A DNA stretch of 64,000 nt, taken from contig CM039509.1 in assembly GCA_022432975.1 (NCBI GenBank), positions 43,372,209 through 43,436,208 on the forward strand, in the 5' to 3' direction. Of this stretch, positions 44,705-56,838 are shown piece after piece (position 1 is the stretch's first letter; the number at the start of each line of letters is the position of its first letter). The DNA is from Begonia masoniana (taxonomy: Eukaryota; Streptophyta; Magnoliopsida; Cucurbitales; Begoniaceae). The position numbers and the translations under genes were made by a program. The notes under the pieces are model-generated. The model searched no databases, was not told the DNA's origin, and saw only the letters and a program-made list of their open reading frames with translations.

Positions 44705-46521
44705 GAGAAACATACAATTTGCCACGTGAGAAACATACAATTTGCCACGTGAGAAACATACAATTTGCCACGTGAGAAACATACAATTTGCCACGTGAGA
44801 AACATACAATTTGCCACGTGAGAAACATACAATTTGCCACGTGAGAAACATACAATTTGCCACGTGAGAAACATACAATTTGCCACGTGAGAAACATACA
44901 ATTTGCCACGTGAGAAACATACAATTTGCCACGTGAGAAACATACAATTTGCCACGTGAGAAACATACAATTTGCCACGTGAGAAACATACAATTTGCCA
45001 CGTGAGAAACATACAATTTGCCACGTGAGAAACATACAATTTGCCACGTGAGAAACATACAATTTGCCACGTGAGAAACATACAATTTGCCACGTGAGAA
45101 ACATACAATTTGCCACGTGAGAAACATACAATTTGCCACGTGAGAAACATACAATTTGCCACGTGAGAAACATACAATTTGCCACGTGAGAAACATACAA
45201 TTTGCCACGTGAGAAACATACAATTTGCCACGTGAGAAACATACAATTTGCCACGTGAGAAACATACAATTTGCCACGTGAGAAACATACAATTTGCCAC
45301 GTGAGAAACATACAATTTGCCACGTGAGAAACATACAATTTGCCACGTGAGAAACATACAATTTGCCACGTGAGAAACATACAATTTGCCACGTGAGAAA
45401 CATACAATTTGCCACGTGAGAAACATACAATTTGCCACGTGAGAAACATACAATTTGCCACGTGAGAAACATACAATTTGCCACGTGAGAAACATACAAT
45501 TTGCCACGTGAGAAACATACAATTTGCCACGTGAGAAACATACAATTTGCCACGTGAGAAACATACAATTTGCCACGTGAGAAACATACAATTTGCCACG
45601 TGAGAAACATACAATTTGCCACGTGAGAAACATACAATTTGCCACGTGAGAAACATACAATTTGCCACGTGAGAAACATACAATTTGCCACGTGAGAAAC
45701 ATACAATTTGCCACGTGAGAAACATACAATTTGCCACGTGAGAAACATACAATTTGCCACGTGAGAAACATACAATTTGCCACGTGAGAAACATACAATT
45801 TGCCACGTGAGAAACATACAATTTGCCACGTGAGAAACATACAATTTGCCACGTGAGAAACATACAATTTGCCACGTGAGAAACATACAATTTGCCACGT
45901 GAGAAACATACAATTTGCCACGTGAGAAACATACAATTTGCCACGTGAGAAACATACAATTTGCCACGTGAGAAACATACAATTTGCCACGTGAGAAACA
46001 TACAATTTGCCACGTGAGAAACATACAATTTGCCACGTGAGAAACATACAATTTGCCACGTGAGAAACATACAATTTGCCACGTGAGAAACATACAATTT
46101 GCCACGTGAGAAACATACAATTTGCCACGTGAGAAACATACAATTTGCCACGTGAGAAACATACAATTTGCCACGTGAGAAACATACAATTTGCCACGTG
46201 AGAAACATACAATTTGCCACGTGAGAAACATACAATTTGCCACGTGAGAAACATACAATTTGCCACGTGAGAAACATACAATTTGCCACGTGAGAAACAT
46301 ACAATTTGCCACGTGAGAAACATACAATTTGCCACGTGAGAAACATACAATTTGCCACGTGAGAAACATACAATTTGCCACGTGAGAAACATACAATTTG
46401 CCACGTGAGAAACATACAATTTGCCACGTGAGAAACATACAATTTGCCACGTGAGAAACATACAATTTGCCACGTGAGAAACATACAATTTGCCACGTGA
46501 GAAACATACAATTTGCCACGT
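44705..46521. repeat. 79-copy 23-bp tandem array with a G-box at every junction
   Basis: Unit GAGAAACATACAATTTGCC + ACGT, repeated 79 times with essentially no variation (79 x 23 = 1817 bp). Each unit end plus next start gives GCCACGTGAG with the palindrome CACGTG, so about 79 G-boxes at 23-bp spacing. Right of it (46522-46620) lie one 25-bp variant unit with ACATGACTTGCCC, one 23-bp unit and two further 25-bp-type units. Confidence 0.98.
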
Positions 46522-47937
46522 GAGAAACATACATGACTTGCCCTGTGAGAAACATACAATTTGCCACGTGAGAAACATACATGACTTGCCCCGTGAGAAC
46601 CATACATGACTTGCCTCGTGAGATCACATATCATCTTTAAATCATTATCATTCAACTCATCGTAAAAACATGCTCGTAAATAGTTCGTATGCACCTTTTA
46701 TAAAACATGATGCATGAGGAATTCACATATGACATATCATCAAAACATATCATCAAACAATTCACAAACATACATAGACATGCTTTAATGAACCTAACAA
46801 ACAACTATTAACTAATAACCTAGGCTATCCGACACGTCAAGACCCCACAATCAGAAAATCATCATCAAAAACAGAAAAGCCTAACGTTGATACGATATAG
46901 GGCCTTAAGGGCCGGAAGCCTAACACCCACTTACCTGGCGTCCGTAGCAAGCCGAGCATCGTCCAAAAGCTGTGTCCACCTAAGGCATTTCGTAAATAAA
47001 GGACATTAAAATCGATTCTAAATAAACGAATCCCAAACTTAAACTAAGCTCCTAGCTAAGGCAATTTCTCCTAAAACTTTCATTTTCTCCATTCGGACAT
47101 TTCATCCAGCACGTGGTGCTCACAATTTACTTAACCTCCATTAATGGTCTTCCAATAATCTCTAATATCCAAACTTTAACCTAAATCCACCAATAATCAT
47201 CAATTCATTTAATCCACCTAAATAACGACAAGTGTATTCACTAATAAGCATAAAAGCACAATTCTATCGATTTCTAACTAAAACCTAACTAAACGGGCCA
47301 CTAATTTGGGTTCGGTAACAATCGACCCGAAACTTCAAACGCGCGTAACTTTTGCGTCGGTTATCGGAATCGAACGATTCCAGCGGCCACGTACTCCTCT
47401 AATAACCTATTTTAACCTGCCAAAAGAAATTTTATAACAAACGACACTAGCTAGGTCAAAATAGCAGAAACCCGAATCTGCCCTTAATCGGAAATTTCCC
47501 CCTTTCCGATTTTTCATCAAATTCCACCCATTTCCTCACCAATCGACCACAAATACCCTCAATTTGAATAATCTAACCAAAATCTCAAGCTAGACACGCC
47601 AAAACCGAAATGCCCTAAATCGGGCATTCACTGTTTTTCGCTCAAATTGAGCTCATCATGGCCAGGCGATGAAAGCCGGTCTAAGGGTCGGCAAACCCAC
47701 GCCAGAAACACCCAAAATCGGCCGGTGATCAGAGCTCAATCGAGCTCGTCACACACAGCCCCAACCAAACCGAAAATAGGGAGAAAACCGGACCTTACCA
47801 TCGGTTCGTGAGCAGAGACAGGCCAGACCATGCTCGCCGCCGTCGTCTGGCCGGAGAACGTCGGAAAACGCCGGTGGTGGCCGTCGGAGGGACGTCGCTC
47901 GCCTCCCTCGTCTCTCTCGGCGTCGGGCTCGAGCTCG

Positions 47938-47971
47938 AACAACAGAATGGCCTTCGGGCCATTCTGTTGTT
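47938..47971. other. Perfect 15-bp hairpin with cUUCGg loop, D 3' LTR
   Basis: Arms AACAACAGAATGGCC and GGCCATTCTGTTGTT enclose TTCG. The plus-strand RNA would carry a C(UUCG)G tetraloop, the very stable type. In the minus-strand (element sense) RNA the loop would be CGAA. It lies just after a GC-rich block (CGTCTCTCTCGGCGTCGGGC) and before (AAT)n. Confidence 0.9.
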
Positions 47972-48369
47972 TTATTTTATTAATAATAATAATAATAATA
48001 AAACTAACCATTAATTAATCATCATTTATCGTTCTGTCCTCCCATGTTTCCAACCATTTCGACTTTCGCTAAATCTCGTATATCTCCACAAATTCCAATT
48101 TAATCTTAGAGTTCTAACAAAACTCACCGTTCCCAAAACAGACTTATTTTGCTACTTTTACGAATTGATATTCTAAAAGGTTAAAACGGGAACTCTAACA
48201 TTACTCTTTTCAATCTGGGTTTCTAAAATTTCACTTTTTCCTCTAAAATTCCCATAAATTCCTAGGGCTCTAAGAAAACATCCCGCTTAAGAAAATACTT
48301 TAATTTGCTATTTTACGAAAATAACCTAAGAAATAGAAAACCCTAAGATCCGAAAACCCGGGCGTTACA

Positions 48370-50955
48370 TCTTTCCTTCCTTAAATGAAATTTGGTCCTC
48401 AAAATTGTTGCTTGGTTAAACTTCTAATTACTCACCCTCACATTATTTACTTAACCATGCTAGCAATACCATTCACGACACTCCTATGGTCTCACCCACC
48501 CCACGGGTCTCAATGGTTTCCTATATTCCAAAAGCTTTAAATTCTTTTAAATACTCACTTCGTAACTCAATCGCTTATACATCCATCGACTTCAACTTAA
48601 CCTCCATCACTTAGACTCTCGATCCTCTCTAACTTAACTCCAACTCAATTCTCCCTCTAACTAAGTTCATTTAGTTCCTAACTTTTCTTATTTCGTGCCA
48701 ACAATATGCACTTAACCACATCAAAACCTCAAAGTTTCTTCAACTTCGTAACACTAAGAATTTGATACATAGATTTCTTATCCTATCCCTCCATTTCAAA
48801 CTTTTCTCTACCCTACTATCTCTTTTCCAAATTATCACTCTCGCTTTCTAAACCTACTTACCTTGGGCAATTACAACATTTCCTTAACCACTCTAATGTC
48901 ATTCTCGTACACAGGGCTTTAAATGCTTAAATCTACCCCTTGACGCTCTCAAGGTATACTCTAAGTTCTGTATTTACATCCTCTACACTCGATCTATCCA
49001 ACTCTTACCTCGATCATCATTAATGACTAACAAATTTTTAAGTCTAAACTTCTTCATTAGACCATTCACCCAAGACTTCAAAGGGTGAATTATTAATTTG
49101 ACAAAACTTAATAGTCGAAACTTTCTTAGTCCTCCTTATCTAACTTCACTTCTAAGCTCACTTGCACAGTCTTCGTGCAAATCATTTTCACTTTCGTCCA
49201 ATATGCTCCAATTTCCACAACCTCTAGTACTTGACTCTTATATCAATCTTCCATTTGATCTAGTTAATCTTCTCACTTACCCGCATGATATAATTCAAAG
49301 CTCAAAAGTCTACCTAACCGCCCATTTCATCTTACACCACGTAGTCCTTATTTTCCTTAAGTTGTGATTTTATTCACTTACTTAAGTTTATTTACTTTAA
49401 CCTTAGCCGTTTCCAAAATCATTGGCTTCAACTTCGTTACATACAGGTTGGCCCTTTAAAATTCCTAATTTAATCTTATTCCTAACGTACTTGATAACTC
49501 ACCAATCCCTTGATTCGTAAGACTTCACATTCGGGCTTAACTCCAAATCTAAACCCCTTATTTAATTTAAATAATGTCCTATACTCATTCTTAATATCCC
49601 ACAAGGACTTCCTCGAAGTTACTAACTAGTCTACTATCTTTCATTCCTTCTAGTCAGGTTCTAAATATTCTATTTGTCTTCTTCACAATAATTTGCCTAA
49701 CAATTTTTCTTGTTAGCAAACTTGTTGTAGGTAGACCTACGACCTTAATCTAATTCTTCTAAAATTCTTAACTCTTATCCTCCTATTTTCCAAAAATTTA
49801 GAAGCATTCATTTCTTTTAACGAAACTAAGCATGCCATGGCTCATACCAAAGTGATCGAGTTCACTTCCTTAAATTCTCACATGTATCAGCCTCCTCTTG
49901 ATCCTTTATAGGCCAAGCTTTCTAACTCACCTAATTTGATCTCATTCTCCCGATTTTCTCAATTACCACTTAGGCGTTAAATTTGAACTGGCCTACGGCT
50001 TTAACCACCTATTGAGTAATGACTATTTCTACATCCACAAAGTTCTAAACTTCTTCGGCTTCACGCTCTATCGTTCAATCACTCATACGCACTTCGAGTC
50101 CCACTACATTAGTCATCACCCAAACTCTCCAGTCAAATCTTTTCCCCCAAAATCTGGAAATGACTCTTCATTACGATCTACCTCTCAGGTCCTTTAAACA
50201 CTAAAGTTCCTACTTCCACCTGGGTGGTAAGTCACAGGTTACGGTGTTTAACTTAGACTATATCAACCTTAGACTTACTACTTATCTCTTATCTTTCTAA
50301 ATCAAAAGTTAGAAATCAACTACTCGTTACTTTTCCTAATTTGGTACTCACTCTGCTGAACAACACGCACTCATGACTTGACGCATCCATTATTCACAGA
50401 CCGCCCTTAGCTTAACTAAGTTTTCTCCCTTATCGCGTTGGTCGTAAACCCCCCACCTCAAAGAGAGAAACAAATCTCCCCTTTATCGACTAACCTTCTA
50501 AGGTGATACATATCTCCTAGCAAACGTCTAATTCTTGTAACTTAAGTACCACCTTACATAAGATTCTCTATTTTCTAACGTCTCTAAATTTGTTAACCTA
50601 CCAACTTTACCTCAATATCTTTGTTCTCTTCACTGATATTTACTAAGCCAAATGCTCCTATTCGACAACTCACCTAAGCTAGACTTTTGGTTACTACCTT
50701 CATTTAAATACTTAGGAGCTTCGTCAACTAAAGTCCAGTTTATGTCTATTCAACCGTTATATCTCTTAAGTTGTATCCCTCCAATGGTAATAAATTCTAG
50801 GTATGTACACACTCGCACAACTATCCCAGGTTATTCATTTCAATGCGTAACTTTCTCTATTCACTATCCTCCTTCTATCTAATATACAAAAGTTACGTTT
50901 TAGACCCCTACTCTAATTACACTTCTTATCTAACGCTCCTTATCTTATTAATCAC
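48370..50955 (-). other. Element D non-coding interior
   Basis: 2.6 kb, pyrimidine-rich on the plus strand and so purine-rich in the element's sense strand. No ORF resembles any retroelement enzyme. Its left end is the purine tract (AAGGAAGGAAAGA on minus) next to the 3' LTR. Long parts match the interior of element E at 59868-62100 (for example around AGTTCATTTAGTTCCTAAC and CAATTTCCACAACCTC), so it is a family feature. Confidence 0.7.
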
Positions 50956-51291
50956 CACTATATGAATATACCTGAAATAACCGATGGTTGAGCGGCTCCC
51001 TCTTCTTCGATCAAGGTAGACATCCTCGGAGGACAACACGGTGGTATCTTATTCGGTCCTAGACAATCTTTGGCCTTGTGCCCCACCATGGCACTTCTTA
51101 CACGTTTGGCATTGAGGGAACTGCACCAGCCTTCGTGTACGTTTCTCATCTACCACGCTAATTAAATCCTCACCAACTCTTTTTGTGCCCCTAACTGGTA
51201 GCTGTTCCTCCTCTAACTCAAAAATTCGCACCATATCTGTAAGCTGGCTAATGGGATCCACTCGGAGTTGCCTAGGTGCCCTCGGCATTTC
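50956..51291 (-). pseudogene. gag: Element D residual gag
   Basis: ATG at 51288 (MPRAPRQLRVDPISQLTDMV) with IFELEEEQLPVRGTKR, then FPQCQTCKK and, in a shifted frame, AMVGHKAKDCLGPNKIPPC, the second half of a CCHC knuckle. The gag core present in element E (WWDNV, LFYEEYI) is missing here, so about 200 codons were deleted. Confidence 0.75.
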
Positions 51292-51445
51292 TTGTTCCTA
51301 GACATAATACAAATACAAGACAAAACAATATAAACATCTATGAATCAAACTTAAACTTAAATACTTACAGTCGATGGAGAGTCCTCGTGTGGCGGTTCGT
51401 GTTTTGGCAGGCTGTTCACAAAATTGCTTTTAAAACTTTGTCTCT

Positions 51446-51457
51446 CTGATACCATAA
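51446..51457 (-). promoter_or_regulatory. Element D primer binding site (tRNA-iMet)
   Basis: Reverse strand TGGTATCAGAGA adjoining the 5' LTR at 51459. Confidence 0.85.
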
Positions 51458-52202
51458 CTGTGATGACCCCAATCAGGTTAGGGCCGCCACGGACTTGCCG
51501 TGACATAATCCTTTAATCATTTTTTTTTAAATACTTCCCATAACCCTTAAACAAACTAACCATAACGTAACCTTAACTTTAAACTCTCGTAACCACGTAA
51601 ATTTTTCTTTTTATATCACTCATAACGTTTCGACTTCTAAACCATTAAATCGAAGTCTCGGATTGTTGAAATCCCTTAAAATCACTCGTTCGTCGATCAT
51701 CAAAACACAACACTAATATAACCTACAATTTCGGAAAAACTCAAGAAAACGAACTGCGTGGATCGCTCTAAAAATCGAGCGTATCCTTACCTGTTTCAAA
51801 ATAACCAAACAGTTCCAGTATATTTCTAAACTTAAGTCTCCATATTCTAAACGTTCTATTTCCACTACATATACCTCAAAACTCGACTTTTCATACATTT
51901 TTCTATCAAAACATCCAATCTACATACTTAAACATTTTCATACTTTCACAAACGAAACCGACACGTAGACCTACTAACCAACAAAACTAACTCACATCCA
52001 TTTGCCACAAAACAGTTCGGAGCACACCATCGGATCATCAAGCCAAGCCAAAACACACCCCGTCGCCACGAGCACCACCCGTCGACCACCTATTCTTTGT
52101 CATCAAGAGGAACTCTCACCTTCACACCTGTCACCTACATCATACAACATAAACATTAAGCCTAATGCTTAGTAGAGGTGCACTAAACCATACTTGCCCC
52201 GT

Positions 52203-53677
52203 GAGAAACATACATGACTTGCCCCGTGAGAAACATACATGACTTGCCCCGTGAGAAACATACATGACTTGCCCCGTGAGAAACATACATGACTTGCCCC
52301 GTGAGAAACATACATGACTTGCCCCGTGAGAAACATACATGACTTGCCCCGTGAGAAACATACATGACTTGCCCCGTGAGAAACATACATGACTTGCCCC
52401 GTGAGAAACATACATGACTTGCCCCGTGAGAAACATACATGACTTGCCCCGTGAGAAACATACATGACTTGCCCCGTGAGAAACATACATGACTTGCCCC
52501 GTGAGAAACATACATGACTTGCCCCGTGAGAAACATACATGACTTGCCCCGTGAGAAACATACATGACTTGCCCCGTGAGAAACATACATGACTTGCCCC
52601 GTGAGAAACATACATGACTTGCCCCGTGAGAAACATACATGACTTGCCCCGTGAGAAACATACATGACTTGCCCCGTGAGAAACATACATGACTTGCCCC
52701 GTGAGAAACATACATGACTTGCCCCGTGAGAAACATACATGACTTGCCCCGTGAGAAACATACATGACTTGCCCCGTGAGAAACATACATGACTTGCCCC
52801 GTGAGAAACATACATGACTTGCCCCGTGAGAAACATACATGACTTGCCCCGTGAGAAACATACATGACTTGCCCCGTGAGAAACATACATGACTTGCCCC
52901 GTGAGAAACATACATGACTTGCCCCGTGAGAAACATACATGACTTGCCCCGTGAGAAACATACATGACTTGCCCCGTGAGAAACATACATGACTTGCCCC
53001 GTGAGAAACATACATGACTTGCCCCGTGAGAAACATACATGACTTGCCCCGTGAGAAACATACATGACTTGCCCCGTGAGAAACATACATGACTTGCCCC
53101 GTGAGAAACATACATGACTTGCCCCGTGAGAAACATACATGACTTGCCCCGTGAGAAACATACATGACTTGCCCCGTGAGAAACATACATGACTTGCCCC
53201 GTGAGAAACATACATGACTTGCCCCGTGAGAAACATACATGACTTGCCCCGTGAGAAACATACATGACTTGCCCCGTGAGAAACATACATGACTTGCCCC
53301 GTGAGAAACATACATGACTTGCCCCGTGAGAAACATACATGACTTGCCCCGTGAGAAACATACATGACTTGCCCCGTGAGAAACATACATGACTTGCCCC
53401 GTGAGAAACATACATGACTTGCCCCGTGAGAAACATACATGACTTGCCCCGTGAGAAACATACATGACTTGCCCCGTGAGAAACATACATGACTTGCCCC
53501 GTGAGAAACATACATGACTTGCCCCGTGAGAAACATACATGACTTGCCCCGTGAGAAACATACATGACTTGCCCCGTGAGAAACATACATGACTTGCCCC
53601 GTGAGAAACATACATGACTTGCCCCGTGAGAAACATACATGACTTGCCCCGTGAGAAACATACATGACTTGCCCCGT
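52203..53677. repeat. 59-copy 25-bp tandem array lacking the G-box
   Basis: Unit GAGAAACATACATGACTTGC + CCCGT, repeated 59 times almost perfectly (59 x 25 = 1475 bp). The core reads CCCCGTGAG, so CACGTG is absent. At the right end (53678-53790) are a partial unit, one 25-bp unit, a single 23-bp unit with ATTTGCCACGTG, then two 25-bp-type units, matching the end of the twin array. Confidence 0.98.
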
Positions 53678-55108
53678 GAGAAACATACATGAAACATACA
53701 TGACTTGCCCCGTGAGAAACATACAATTTGCCACGTGAGAAACATACATGACTTGCCCCGTGAGAACCATACATGACTTGCCCCGTGAGATCACATATCA
53801 TCTTTAAATCATTATTATTCAACTCATCATAAAAACATGCTCGTAAATAGTTCGTATGCACCTTTTATAAAACATGATGCATGAGGAATTCACATATGAC
53901 ATATCATCAAAACATATCATCAAACAATCCACAAACATACATAGACATGCTTTAATGAACCTAACAAACAACTATTAACTAATAACCTAGGCTACCCGAC
54001 ACATCAAGACCCCACAATCAGAAAATCATCATCAAAAAACAGAAAAGCCTAACGTTGATACGATGTAGGGCCTTAAGGGCCGGAAGCCTAACACCCACTT
54101 ACCTGGCGTCCGTAGCAAGCCGAGCACCGTCAAAAAGCCATGTCCATCTAAGGCATTTCATAAATAAAGGACATTAAAATCGATTCTAAATAAACGAATC
54201 CCAAACTTAAACTAAGCTCCTAGCTAAGGCAATTTCTCCTAAAATTTTCATTTTCTCCATTCGGGCATTTCATCGAGCACGTGGTGCTCACAATTTACTT
54301 AACCTCCATTAATGGTCTTCCAATAATCTCTAATATCCAAACTTTAACCTAAATCCACCAATAATCATCAATTCATTTAATCCACCTAAATAACGACAAG
54401 TGTATTCACTAATAAGCATAAAAGCACAATTCCATCGATTTCTAACTAAAACCTAACTAAACAGGCCACTAATTTGGGTTCGGTAAAAACCGACCCGAAA
54501 CTTCAAACGCGCGTAACTTTTGCGTCGGTTATCGGAATTGAACGATTCCAGCGGCCACGTACTTCTCTAATAACCTATTTTAACCTGCCAAAAGGAATTT
54601 TAAAACAAACGACCCTAGCTAGGTCAAAATAGCAGAAACCCGAATCTGCCCTTAATCAGAAATTTCCCCCTTTCCGATTTTTCATCAAATTCCACCCATT
54701 TCCTCACCAATCGACCACAAATACCCTCAATTTGAATAATCTAACCAAAATCCCGAGCTAGACACGCCAAAACCGAAATGCCCTAAATCGGGCATTCACT
54801 GTTTTTCGCTCAAATTGAGCTCATCATGGCCAGGCGATGAAAGCCGGTCTAAGGGTCGGCAAACCCGCACCAGAAACACCCAAAATCGGCCGGTGATCAG
54901 AGCTCAATCGAGCTCGTCACACGCAGCCCCAACCAAACCGAAAACAGGGAGAAAAACGGCCCTTACTGTCGGTTCGTGCTCGGAGACAGGCCGGACCATG
55001 CTCGCCGCCGCCGTCGTCTGGCCGGAGAACGTCGGAAAACGCCGGTGGTGGCCGTCGGAGGGACGTCGCTCGCCTCCCTCGTCTCTCTCGGCGTCGGGCT
55101 CGAGCTCG

Positions 55109-55142
55109 AACAACAGAATGGCCTTCGGGCCATTCTGTTGTT
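55109..55142. other. Perfect 15-bp hairpin with cUUCGg loop, D 5' LTR
   Basis: Same arms and loop as at 47938-47971, fully conserved between the LTRs while neighbouring positions vary. Confidence 0.9.
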
Positions 55143-55540
55143 TTATTTTATTAATAATAATAATAATAATAAAACTAACCATTAATTAATCCTCATTTAT
55201 CGTTCTGTCCTCCCGTGTTTCCAACCATTTCGACTTTCGCTAAATCTCGTATATCTCCACAAATTCCAATTTAATCTTAGAGTTCTAACAAAACTCACCG
55301 TTCCCAAAACGGACTTATTTTGCTACTTTTACGAATTGATATTCTAAAAGGTTAAAACGGGAACTCTAACATTACTCTTTTCAATCTAGGTTTCTAAAAT
55401 TTCACTTATTCCTCTAAAATTCCCATAAATTCCTAGGGCTCTAAGGAAACATCCCGCTTAAGAAAATACTTTAATTTGCTATTTTACGAAAATAACATAA
55501 GAAATAGAAAACCCTAAGATCCGAAAACCCGGGTGTTACA

Positions 55541-56838
55541 ACGTGTCACTAACAAAGTAATAAAGTAAGTAAAAGTCGATCCCACGAGGATATTCTTAAT
55601 CAAAGTAATTTTGCTATAAAATTCTATAAAAATGAAAATGAAAATATTGAAAATAGATGAATGACAAGGAATAATAAAATAAAATTACTCAGAATTAATA
55701 AAAACTCAATTTGAAATGAATTAGAGAGATAAATATGGTAAAAACCTTGGTTAGGGTTGATTTCCTCATTACATGCATTTTACTACTGATGCTACGGGAA
55801 TGCTACAGCATTGATCACAGAACAGCAAGAACTAATAATTTTTCTAAGGTTCTGTCGAATTACCTAATTAAATTCGTTTCAAAATTTCTTTTCAGATTTG
55901 AAAAAGTAAAAACTTTATCTGAATTTTCATGTAAACTTATTCTTAACGCCAAATAAATTAATGTTAGCTACTTTGCAACAAGTTTAATTTATTTAATTAT
56001 TCATGTATCTTCAATTTCTTTTTACCTATCGATACAATAGGAACATGTGAAATCAAATTTGCCTATCGACACAATTTGAATTATGCAATCAAAATCATGA
56101 GAAATCGTTCAGTGAAAAATACGTAACATTCATAGATCAAAGTAAAAACATGTAATGAGTACTTTCTTGCCTAACCAAGATAAAAGAAACTAGGCTAAAA
56201 TCATAATAATAAAATAAAAAATAATAATCATAAAAGAAAGATAAAAAAAAAGTAGAAGAAGAAGAAATTTAGTCTCTGTAGTAGCCTTCAGCCCTCCTCC
56301 TTTTGCAGCTAAGTTTTTCTTCCTTTTTAAGCTTTTCTCCCCTCTGTTCTGCGTGTGTAGTCTCTCTCCCTTCGCTCTCTCCAGATCTCTTCTATTTGTT
56401 TTCTTTTCCTTGATTTTAGCCTCCTTTCTCTCTCTTCTGATTCTGAGTGATTCTTCAACCAAGATATTTTCCTCTTCGTTGATTTCTGTCTTTCATTTTT
56501 GGTAACAATAATATCATTTTATGATTTATTTTCTCTCTCTTCATATTCTTCATCCTTTTAATTTATTTCTCTATTAAAATACCGATATTTCTTTTTTGCA
56601 TTTTCCTGCTAATAACTCTACATTCAAATAAGAAAACATAAAATTCGAATTAGTGATAAAAATCTGTCTGTTTTTCTGAGAATATGCATGAAATACATTA
56701 AATTCAATCAATGTCTTGATGCTGCAGCATCCTGTAGCAATTATAGTAAATTCTATCAATTTATTCTTACATTCATCAAATCATATAAGTGCTATCAATT
56801 AAAAATAATATAAAATAACTCTAATTTAAGAGTTATCA
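55541..56838 (-). repeat. Athila-like element A 5' LTR, right part
   Basis: Starts with the ACGTG duplication and continues the LTR begun at 43910. Matches 30940-32230 with moderate divergence, for example GCTACAGCATTGATCACAGA (about 55802) and GATGCTGCAGCATCCTGTAGC (about 56717). Ends AGAGTTATCA. Confidence 0.85.

Larger units (their letters stand above)
43948..48369 (-). repeat. Element D 3' LTR (4422 bp)
   Basis: Near-identical to the 5' LTR outside the tandem array (44705-46620). Contains a perfect hairpin at 47938-47971 followed by an (AAT)n run at 47980-48001. Ends CCCGGGCGTTACA. Confidence 0.9.
43948..55540 (-). mobile_element. Large gag-only LTR element D (TR-GAG/LARD-like)
   Basis: Minus strand, 11.6 kb. 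LTRs 43948-48369 (3') and 51459-55540 (5') start TGTGACGACCCC / TGTGATGACCCC and end GTTACA. The target duplication ACGTG is perfect (43943-43947 and 55541-55545), inside the Athila LTR. Primer site TGGTATCAGAGA and purine tract AAGGAAGGAAAGA are present. The 3.1-kb interior has only a short degraded gag with a zinc knuckle next to the primer site; no protease, RT, RNase H or integrase. Length differences between LTRs come from different tandem arrays. It must have depended on enzymes of a related Tekay element. Confidence 0.9.
51459..55540 (-). repeat. Element D 5' LTR (4082 bp)
   Basis: Twin of 43948-48369, with scattered substitutions and small indels; the array is different. The hairpin at 55109-55142 is unchanged and followed by (AAT)n at 55152-55172. 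Ends CCCGGGTGTTACA. Confidence 0.9.
30914..56838 (-). mobile_element. Athila-like Ty3-gypsy element (A), host of nested LTR insertions
   Basis: Minus strand. The 3' LTR is 30914-32230; the 5' LTR is 43910-43947 joined to 55546-56838 around element D. LTRs are TGATAACTC...TAACA on the minus strand, about 1.32 kb each. A primer site resembling the tRNA-Asp complement follows the 5' LTR. The interior has Athila-type gag, the gag-pol linker (RPSPPFPQIL; then APTLEFKHQPSHLKH), and a 3' region with GGGTTGCCTCCCAATAAGCG, a phrase common near the 3' end of Athila-like elements. RT, RNase H and integrase are absent, so the element is internally deleted. Nested inside it: solo LTRs B and C and element D, each with target duplications. 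I did not find a clear target duplication for A. Confidence 0.85.

Noticed and set aside
44621..46694. Three overlapping reading frames of about 640-670 codons with repeats such as CMFLTWQIVCFSRGK
   Set aside because: They come from a 23-bp unit that has no stop in any minus frame; since 23 is not a multiple of three, all three frames are open and show the same periodic peptide. Array artefact, not a gene.
47736..48018. Small proteins (MLAAVVWPENVGKRRWW and similar) in the D LTRs
   Set aside because: Short frames in an LTR, present in both twins, with no family resemblance; best seen as chance frames over a GC-rich block.
48370..50955. Hidden pol in the interior of element D
   Set aside because: I looked for the RT FIDD, RNase H, HHCC and DDE signatures on both strands and saw none; small frames present are unrelated and AT/pyrimidine driven.
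44705..53677. CRISPR-like or centromeric satellite array
   Set aside because: The units are contiguous without spacers and lie inside LTRs of one element with a target duplication; unit length is far from plant centromeric satellites.
52140..53861. Three overlapping frames of about 520-573 codons with CMFLTGQVMYVSHGASH
   Set aside because: Same artefact from the 25-bp unit.
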